Shown: positions 57,586-64,000 of the stretch, piece after piece | Position numbering within the stretch: position 1 is the stretch's first letter | How the letters are laid out: each line of letters opens with the position of its first letter | Assembly (NCBI RefSeq): GCF_000002235.5 | Contig: NW_022145609.1 | Location: forward strand, 12,616,328-12,680,327 | DNA: 64,000 bases | From: Strongylocentrotus purpuratus | Lineage: Eukaryota; Echinodermata; Echinoidea; Camarodonta; Strongylocentrotidae | Direction: 5' to 3' | Translations under genes and position numbers: made by a program | The notes under the pieces: model-generated | What the model saw: only the letters and a program-made list of their open reading frames with translations | Told to the model about the DNA's origin: nothing | Database searches by the model: none

Positions 57586-57755
57586 TTCTTCTTCCCCTTC
57601 TTCTCCTTCTTCCTCTTCCTCACTTCTACTTCTTGAATATTTGTGTGGGTGTTCATTACCGCTATTTGCATGGTAAGCTACTTAATACATACCCTGTGCA
57701 AAGAAGTAAACTCCTCCACCACTTTGTCCAAGTCGATGCCCTTTGTTGATGACAT
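51503..57755 (-). CDS. CCDC152: CCDC152-type coiled-coil protein (247 aa, 8 exons)
   Basis: Exons on the minus strand: 57755-57693, 56886-56781, 56069-56013, 55208-55144, 54599-54497, 54022-53895, 53130-53035, 51628-51503. They sum to 744 nt with the stop, all GT-AG and in phase. The N-terminus has GIDLDKVVEEF (6-16), matching the vertebrate NLDKLINDF. The protein is then almost continuous heptad-like coiled coil: LHEKLIQEKEGLENEVALLQ, ENQELKDKVTNVIDELA (77-93), KQEIDELLE, LHKQLTELEREKQTEVARVR, YDAKLLKLQKEI (175-186), LKRTISDLQRRL, ending in a basic KRKF. Human CCDC152 (254 aa) shares the EREKQ-E, E-DAKL, IRDLEQRL-like and KRRRF-like segments in the same order. No molecular function is established for the family. 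Introns hold a GAA/TTC tract (intron 1), decayed duplicate exons and a MITE (intron 7). The internal exons are short, so the model rests on splice phase plus homology. Confidence 0.88.
51815..51871 (-). pseudogene. Decayed duplicate of CCDC152 exon 8 start, in intron 7
   Basis: The minus strand keeps a frame reading like NVKAEADQQISTLKR, nearly the same as residues 210-224 of the real protein. The acceptor position reads TTCG instead of TTAG, so it is not spliceable there. Neighbouring intron DNA (GAAGATTTGTTC) is also shared, indicating a small tandem duplication. Confidence 0.75.
52509..52755. mobile_element. MITE family with GAGGGTTCAGTGAC ends, copy 2 (CCDC152 intron 7)
   Basis: Reverse-oriented relative of 41606-41851. 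It has AGGGTTCAGTGACATAAAGAC at the left, GTCTTTGAGTCACTGACGCCTC at the right, and the inner GTGGGCTTTCCAGGAAACAC in common. It interrupts a duplicated block, so it inserted after or during that duplication. Confidence 0.75.
52817..52854 (-). pseudogene. Duplicate of CCDC152 exon 7 3' end with an intact donor
   Basis: Minus strand CAAAGACTGCAAACAGAGGC and on to ATTCAGACAG followed by GTAAGA reproduces the last 38 nt of exon 7 (KTANRGSDIFRQ) and its donor. The 5' part of the exon and its acceptor are absent, so it cannot be a cassette exon as such, but it offers a decoy donor. Confidence 0.8.
53570..53815. other. hAT-like left end and long C/A run in CCDC152 intron 6
   Basis: CAGGGGCGGATCCAGGATTT at about 53575 is a typical hAT-like terminus. 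A possible right end TGCCCCTG lies near 53814, after a C run and a 40-nt A-rich run. Target duplications do not match, so the element is uncertain. Confidence 0.35.
57308..57627. repeat. TTC/GAA trinucleotide tract in CCDC152 intron 1
   Basis: About 315 bp of TTC repeats, interrupted by CTC and TCA/TTT variants. On the coding (minus) strand of CCDC152 it reads GAA, and it starts about 65 bp after the exon 1 donor. The strand is almost pure polypyrimidine over this length. Reading frames through it are artefacts. Confidence 0.95.
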
Positions 57756-58770
57756 GACCTTTGATCTGGACTATCAACAAGAAAAAATATGACAATCTTG
57801 AGACTTTTTATGAATCCCCCAAGACCGGACAGAAATAACCCTCTGGTATGGGGAATTCTTTAATAAAACTGACATTTATCAACCTTTCCCAAACTCAGAC
57901 GGTTGCCCTTGGCGCACCTCTAACAGATTAGCAATTTTCACCGAAATCCACGAAAAAGTTTGTCCCCAGTTTTTCTTTATCGAGATCTAAGAGTTTGATT
58001 CATCAATTAGACATGTGAAACAGTATAGATCTAATTGATATAATATAAGATTATAATTCTATTTGAAAAATGATTTACTAGGGGAACAAGAAGAATCATT
58101 TATTGTCTTGCCAGGGAAAAGGGTAAGAATTTACATGAATTCTGCTGCTGTTTTATAGTGACACGTCTTGGAGGAGTTATTGGTATGGGAGCCAGTGGAG
58201 TGCACATGGTTGCAGTCAGAGATGTAACTTGAGGCAGTCAGTGTACCCAGACGTAGTCTCAGCAGAACAACCATCGATATTGCAGACTGAACTGAAGCTT
58301 TCGTTCTACTTTTTGGACCTAATGTCATGAATCAAATTTTGGAGAATTTCCACCCGATTCTTTTCATTAAAAATTGGCAAGTCATAGGGATGAAAATCTC
58401 CCTCCAGGACATGCTTGAGGTAATTTCATCTTTACCCAACCCCCAACAAAAAAGACAAAATTCAGATAAACCTAAACCAGTTTGCACAAAAGTGCAAATG
58501 ATATACTGGTTGCTAAAGCCTAGACTATGCCACAATAATGTAAATAATAAATTCTTCTAGATCAAAACATGATGATCTATTCGTTTTAACGCTCAAACAA
58601 TCTAGCTCTACACCTACGGTTCTAGGACTAGTAGTCCGGGCCCGGGCCTAAGTCATGAAGTTAGGCCTAGATCTAGTTTCACTTTGTACATGTTGTATGT
58701 ATGTACATGTAGCAGAGCTAGTTTAGAACTAGGGTCTACGCAAAATCTTAGTACAGATCTACATCAATAT
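57756..58770. other. CCDC152 upstream region
   Basis: No exon is seen. A segment near 58245-58290 (GACGTAGTCTCAG-GAACAACCATCG) recurs at about 54705-54745 and, inverted, at about 6300-6345, so it is a dispersed repeat. TATA or other core promoter elements cannot be assigned. Confidence 0.4.
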
Positions 58771-59004
58771 GGGACAGGCAGTGGCGTACGCAGGATTTTT
58801 ACAAGGGGGGGGGGGGGTTTTAAATTTGGCCGAAAATTTTCCAACGACTCAGCCAGCCACTGAATAAGCGGGGGGGGGGGGCAAAAAAATCGCAACGACT
58901 CAGCCAGCGGCTGAATAGGCGGGGGAGGGGGGGGCGGGGTAAGAAATACCAAAGCAAACCGCAAACCGCCCCCCCCCCCCCACCCCTGCGTACCTGGGGA
59001 CAGG
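58771..59004. mobile_element. Short hAT-like MITE with exact target duplication
   Basis: Body 58779-58996 (218 bp), starting CAGTGGCGTACGCAGG and ending CCCCTGCGTACCTG, flanked by the exact 8-bp duplication GGGACAGG (58771-58778, 58997-59004). The interior holds three G runs and two copies of AACGACTCAGCCAGC. Confidence 0.9.
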
Positions 59005-59415
59005 GAAGCCTTATTTACAATTACAGTCCTCCCTATACAACTATTTCTGTGACTAGATCTAGACCACTGTGCAACGTCCAGGTTTAATTACACCAAGATA
59101 CTTTTATTTACACCAAGATACTATTACTAGATCCGTCGAGCCCAATGACGGCACCGCAGCTCAGGCAGCTCGCAGATCCTGCCAGAGGGTCACCATCGGC
59201 TTGGACTCCCGAGCGGCGAGCCAGGGAATTTGTGACAGAGAGATAGTGTTGAATGAAATTTATTCACAATGTCAATACTTGTCTATTTTCAATAATTGTC
59301 CTCCTCTTGTTATCATTCTTTCCAATGTTGCGCGCGCTCTCTCTCTCTCTCTCTCTCTTTGCCAAATTTTGAATTTTGGATCGAATGCTATATACTTACA
59401 AGATTGCTTGCAAAT

Positions 59416-59530
59416 ATGGCACCTGTGCTCGGAGAGTTTAGCCAGCTATTAAATCAGCTAGCAAGCGATCGAGGGGACGGAGCCCGGCGCTTGCGTCCGC
59501 GGGGCTCGGGCAGGCCGCGAAACTGCGGGT
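59416..59530 (+). other. Possible first coding exon of an unknown gene
   Basis: ATGG at 59416 opens a frame MAPVLGEFSQLLNQLASDRG that runs into GC-rich DNA (59460-59530). There it meets a donor-like GGTGAGG and, without splicing, a stop. The local rise in GC content and CpG would fit a promoter-proximal exon. No downstream partner exon was found in the window and the protein is not recognised, so this may be spurious. Confidence 0.2.
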
Positions 59531-59694
59531 GAGGCCCCATCTAGTACGAGGCCCATGCAGGCAGGTACCTGTGAACTCGTGATCTACCGTAGATATAGAA
59601 CCACCATTTGGACTCCGTAGCTCCGGTCGGCTCGCGCTCCGCGTGGAGTGCCTAAAAGCGTATACCATTACCAATTGTTCCTAAGCTACGGCTC

Positions 59695-60060
59695 CCACCC
59701 GGCCCCCCCCCCCGGCACCCCCCCCCCCCCCCGGCACCCCACCTTGGCTACCCACTATCTACCAAAAAACACAACCACAACAACCCACCACCACCAGTCC
59801 ACCAACCCCGACGGCCACCATCACCAATTACCCACCACCACCACCACCACCACCACTGCCACCACCAAGCCACCACTACCAACACCACCGCCACCACCAA
59901 GCCACCACTACCACCAAGCCACCACCCCCAAGCCACCACCACCAAGCCACCACCATGCACCACGTACCACCACCACCACCACCACCACCATGCACCCCAT
60001 CAACACTCCAACCCACCACCAACAACAACCCAACCACCACTATGACAACCCCAACCACCA
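59695..60060. repeat. C runs and CCA/ACC trinucleotide microsatellite
   Basis: Two C runs (59702-59714, 59719-59732) are followed by about 300 bp of CCA/CAC repeats with CAACCC, AAGCCACC and ATGCACC interruptions. Frames through it are artefacts of low complexity. Confidence 0.85.
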
Positions 60061-61440
60061 TCGCTTTGACCGAGCTTCGCTGCCTCTTAAACGAATTGGA
60101 TGTCAAATTATTTTTTTGGTCAGATTTTATGTATACAAAAATAGAATGTATTTAAACTTTAGTCAATTTCTATGTTTTTAATATTATTTTATTTGTACAC
60201 GGCGGAGAATCTTTGTGCTACTCTGTTGAGATAAAATGAATTAATTGATAAATAACTAAACTGTTGTAAAGGGAACTACAGGTATAACAAGATTTTAAAT
60301 AATCTCAAAATGCACAAAGCAACAGGAAATAAATTTATATCATCAATCAAAGTTGAGTCCATGAATTTTTTTTCGACGAATTTGTAGGCCTATCAGGCGA
60401 TCAATGTTTAACAGAGGTGAAAGATTTTTATCACCATTGAAAATTGAATTTGACAGGTGGGCATGTTGACGTTAATATATTTCCTGTTCTAATGATTTTC
60501 TAAGGAATTGACAATTGAAATTCAGTCGTAGCAAGCTGTGCTCTTACGCTATATCTTAAGTGGTCTAGCGCCATCTCTTGTTTAAAACATTATAATTTAG
60601 TTTTTTTTTTTTTTTGCTTTTTTTACCTGACTGCTAGAAAGCATGTGTATTCTTGTAAGCAATCAACCAATCAGCGGACCTGATAATGAAGATTAATGCG
60701 CCTCACCAAAGCTAGGTTTCGAACTCATGACCTCCCGGTCATGACCAGGCTGCTCGACAACTGAGCCACTGCGTCTCCTTCAAATATTCTTAGTGTTTCT
60801 TTGTTTTACTCTCGTAAAAAGATATATCTGGTTCCAAAACATTTTGTCCCTCTAATTTAATAAAGTCGTCCTTCGTCTAGCGTCATCTATTGAACATTGT
60901 AATGACCATAAAGTTCTAAATACCGGTAGTGTTGTATAATTTTTAACCCTACTTTATTAACTATGCAATAAGCAAAACTGATATCAAAATTCGCACCTGC
61001 ATGTGGTACCTTATACTTTACATAATACAATTGTCCCCCCGCCATCATAAAATTAAAAATAGAAAAATAACAAAACTCTCGGCGGTAATATCATAACTAT
61101 ACATCTGCGGGACCATATCTGCCTGCATGCTGCATGCCAACTGGAGAAGTAAATTGGAGACGAGGTTGTCGATAGAGCTACACGCCCTCTATCTATATCA
61201 TTGAATGGAAGTTGGCCGGATTCCAGCCGGAAAACCAATTTGAAGAATGTAAAAAGTATAAGGGTCTTAAATTAAAATTTCAATAATGCAACTAAATAAA
61301 TTATTTATTCACCTGATTTTGAACAAAAACGAAAAGTTTGCCAAAATAAAAAATTATATTATTTTTTTATATCAAACTAGAAAAATTAAGGTTAAAATAG
61401 ACGGTCATTTTCCTATTACTCTCTATGTGTCATTAAGGAA
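60061..61440. other. Intergenic, no gene seen apart from a SINE
   Basis: AT-rich. Contains the SINE at 60621-60778 and nothing else recognisable. Confidence 0.45.
60621..60778 (-). mobile_element. tRNA-derived SINE with well-kept A and B boxes
   Basis: On the minus strand the head is GGAGACGCAGTGGCTCAGTTG (A box TGGCTCAGTTG) with GAGTTCGAAACC as B box about 40 bp later. The body includes CAGCGGACCT-type and CTAGCAGTCAGGTAAA tail segments shared with the 14953 SINE family. Confidence 0.75.
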
Positions 61441-64000
61441 AATTTGGAGGGGGGGGGGGGGTAACTTTGGATCGGTCCGCTAGCGCTCAGAGAAAATACG
61501 TATCAAAGAGATTAATGGAAGTTCAAGAACAAGGTCTAATCTTTCGAAAAAATGCTATTTTATCAAAAGTTAGATGGTTCTTCGATAGCAAACTAGTCTT
61601 CCTGCAGACAGTCATTTTCCTAACTCTAAGTGTACAACATATGGAAAATTGAAAGGGGGGGGGGGGGTAACTTTGGATCGGTCCGCTAGCGCTCAGAGAA
61701 AATACGTATTAAAGAGATTAATGGAAGTTCAAGATTAAGGTCTGATCTTTCGAAAAAATGCTATTTTATCAAAAGTTAGATGGTTCTTCGGTAGCAAACT
61801 AGTCTTCCTGCAGACAGTCATTTTCCTAACTCTACGTGTACAACTTATGGGACAATTTGGGGGGGGGGGGGGTAACTTTGGATCGGTCCGCTAGCGCTCA
61901 GAGAAAATACGTATTAAAGAGATTAATGGAAGTTCAAGATTAAGGTCTGATCTTTCGAAAAAATGTTATTTTAACAAAAGTTAGATGGTCCTTCGATAGC
62001 GGACTAGTCTTCCTGCAGACAGTCATTTTCCTAACTCTAAGTGTACAACATATGGAAAATTGAAAGGGGGGGGGGGGTAACTTTGGATCGGTCCGCTAGC
62101 GCTCAGAGAAAATACGTATTAAAGAGATTAATGGAGGTTCAAGGAAAAGGTCTAATCTTTCGAAAAAATGCTATTTTATCAAAAGTTAGATGGTTCTTCG
62201 ATAGCGGACTAGTCTTCCTGCAGACAGTCATTTTCCTAACTCTAAGTGTACAACATATGGAAAATTGGAGGGGGGGGGGGGGAGTAACTTTGGATCGGTC
62301 CGCTAGCGCTCAGAGAAAATACGTATTAAAGAGATTAATGGAAGTTCAAGAACAAGGTCTAATCTTCCGAAAAAATGCTATTTAATAAAAAGTTAGATGG
62401 TTCTTCGATAGCGGACTAGTCTTCCTGCAGACAGTCATTTTCCTAACTCTACGTGTACAACATATGGAAAATTGGAAGGGGGGGGGGGAACTTCGGATCG
62501 GTCCGCTAGCGCTCAGAGAAAATACGTATTAAAGAGATTAATGGAAGTTCAAGATTAAGGTCTGATCTTTCGAAAAAATGTTATTTTAACAAAAGTTAGA
62601 TGGTTCTTCGATAGCGGACTAGTCTTCCTGCGGACAGTCATTTTCCTAACTCTAAGTGTACAACATATGGAAAATTGAAAGGGGAGGGGGGGTAACTTTG
62701 GATCGGTCCGCTAGCGCTCAGAGAAAATACGTATTAAAGAGATTAATGGAGGTTCAAGGAAAAGGTCTAATCTTTCGAAAAAATGCTATTTTATCAAAAG
62801 TTAGATGGTTCTTCGATAGCGGACTAGTCTTCCTGCAGACAGTCATTTTCCTAACTCTAAGTGTACAACATATGGAAAATTGGAGGAGGGGGGGGGGGAG
62901 TAACTTTGGATCGGTCCGCTAGCGCTCAGAGAAAATACGTATTAAAGAGATTAATGGAAGTTCAAGAACAAGGTCTAATCTTTCAAAAAAATGCTATTTT
63001 ATCAAAAGTTAGATGGTTCTTCGATAGCGGACTAGTCTTCCTGCAGACAGTCATTTTCCTAACTCTAAGTGTACAACATATGGAAAATTGAAAGGGGGGG
63101 GGGGGGTAACTTTGGATCGGTCCGCTAGCGCTCAGAGAAAATACGTATTAAAGAGATTAATGGAAGTTCAAGAACAAGGTCTAATCTTCCGATAAAATGC
63201 TATTTTATCAAAAGTTAGATGGTTCTTCGATAGCGGACTAGTCTTCCTGCAGACAGTCATTTTCCTAACTCTAAGTGTACAACATATGGAAAATTGAAAG
63301 GGGGGGGGGGGTAACTTTGGATCGGTCCGCTAGCGCTCAGAGAAAATACGTATTAAAGAGATTAATGGAAGTTCAAGAACAAGGTCTAATCTTCCGATAA
63401 AATGCTATTTTATCAAAAGTTAGATGGTTCTTCGATAGCGGACTAGTCTTCCTGCAGACAGTCATTTTCCTAACTCTAAGTGTACAACATATGGAAAATT
63501 GAAGGGGGGGGGTAACTTTGGATCGGTCCGCTAGCGCTCAGAGAAAATACGTATTAAAGAGATTAATGGAAGTTCAAGATTAAGGTCTGATCTTTCGAAA
63601 AAATGTTATTTTATCAAAAGTTAGATGGTTCTTCGGTAGCAAACTAGTCTTCCTGCAGACAGTCATTTTCCTAACTCTACGTGTACAACCTATGGGACAA
63701 TTTTTTTTTGGGGGGGGGGGGTAACTTTGGATCGGTCCGCTAGCGCTCAGAGAAAATACGTATTAAAGAGATTAATGGAAGTTCAAGATTAAGGTCTGAT
63801 CTTTCGAAAAAATGTTATTTTAACAAAAGTTAGATGGTTCTTCGATAGCAAACTAGTCTTCCTGCAGACAGTCATTTTCCTAACTCTAAGTGTACAACAT
63901 ATGGAAAATTGAAAGGGGGGGGGGTAACTTTGGATCGGTCCGCTAGCGCTCAGAGAAAATACGTATTAAAGAGATTAATGGAAGTTCAAGATTAAGGTCT
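61441..64000 (+). repeat. Satellite array, 13 units of about 205 bp, open at the window edge
   Basis: ATCGGTCCGCTAGCG recurs at 61471, 61677, 61882, 62087, 62294, 62497, 62702, 62910, 63116, 63321, 63522, 63731 and 63934, a spacing of 201-209 bp. Each unit has a G run of variable length, TAACTTTGGATCGGTCCGC, AAATACGTATTAAAGAGATT, TTAGATGGTTCTTCG and GACAGTCATTTTCCTAACTC. Length differences come mostly from the G run. Sequence variants recur with a period of three units (about 615 bp). Open frames across units depend on G-run length and are not conserved. Confidence 0.97.

Noticed and set aside
57230..57676. Poly-Ser (plus) and poly-Lys/Glu (minus) frames
   Set aside because: Pure consequence of the TTC/GAA tract in an intron.
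59648..60181. His/Pro/Thr-rich frame of 177 residues
   Set aside because: Translation of a CCA/ACC microsatellite with no conserved ends.
61467..63091. Repeated open frames through the satellite (KRLMEVQEQGLIFRKN-type peptides)
   Set aside because: They exist only where the G-run length keeps frame. Neighbouring units carry in-frame stops and no start or splice signals are conserved.

Overview
The window is animal nuclear DNA from an intron-rich genome, most likely a marine invertebrate deuterostome and probably an echinoderm. The evidence is short exons with GT-AG introns of 0.4-2.5 kb, AT-rich intergenic DNA, long pure C or G runs, and dense small DNA transposons. Three of the four genes have clear vertebrate orthologues. 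The species cannot be fixed from sequence alone.

Genes, left to right. (1) 10716-14174 (+): an intronless 1152-residue reading frame for an unrecognised nuclear-type protein. It has a short hydrophobic helix motif repeated six to eight times, four SUMO-type lysine motifs and a Cys-containing C-terminal domain. (2) 28063-23805 (-): ALG14 in five exons (222 aa), the membrane anchor of the UDP-GlcNAc transferase of N-glycan synthesis. (3) 40277-46456 (+): a TLC-domain membrane protein of the TLCD4/TMEM56 type in seven coding exons (276 aa). (4) 57755-51503 (-): a CCDC152-type coiled-coil protein in eight exons (247 aa). Every splice phase in the three spliced genes closes exactly. ALG14 and TLCD4 stand head to head, the arrangement known in human chromosome 1p21.3, so this looks like ancient conserved linkage. 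No shared pathway among the four genes is evident.

Repeats fill most of the rest. 1-9.5 kb holds hAT-like elements, a nested palindrome and tandem duplications. 14.2-23.8 kb is 3' UTR and intergenic DNA with a tRNA-derived SINE and a GTCC-rich repeat. 28-40 kb, between ALG14 and TLCD4, holds a 0.96 kb inverted repeat around a 3.6 kb spacer loaded with hAT-like elements, plus a near-identical copy of a transposon found at 1.9 kb. 46.5-51.5 kb holds a palindromic element and a histone-3'-end-like hairpin array. 57.3 kb has a 315 bp GAA/TTC tract in intron 1 of CCDC152. 61.4-64.0 kb is a satellite of 13 units of about 205 bp with higher-order structure, running off the window.

The most informative points are the repeated-motif protein, a TTAA-flanked MITE that abuts and helps form the ALG14 exon 2 splice acceptor (with an empty site elsewhere in the window), transposons with perfect 8-bp target duplications, decayed duplicate exons inside CCDC152, and a histone-like stem-loop plus CAAGAAAGA element with no histone gene attached.
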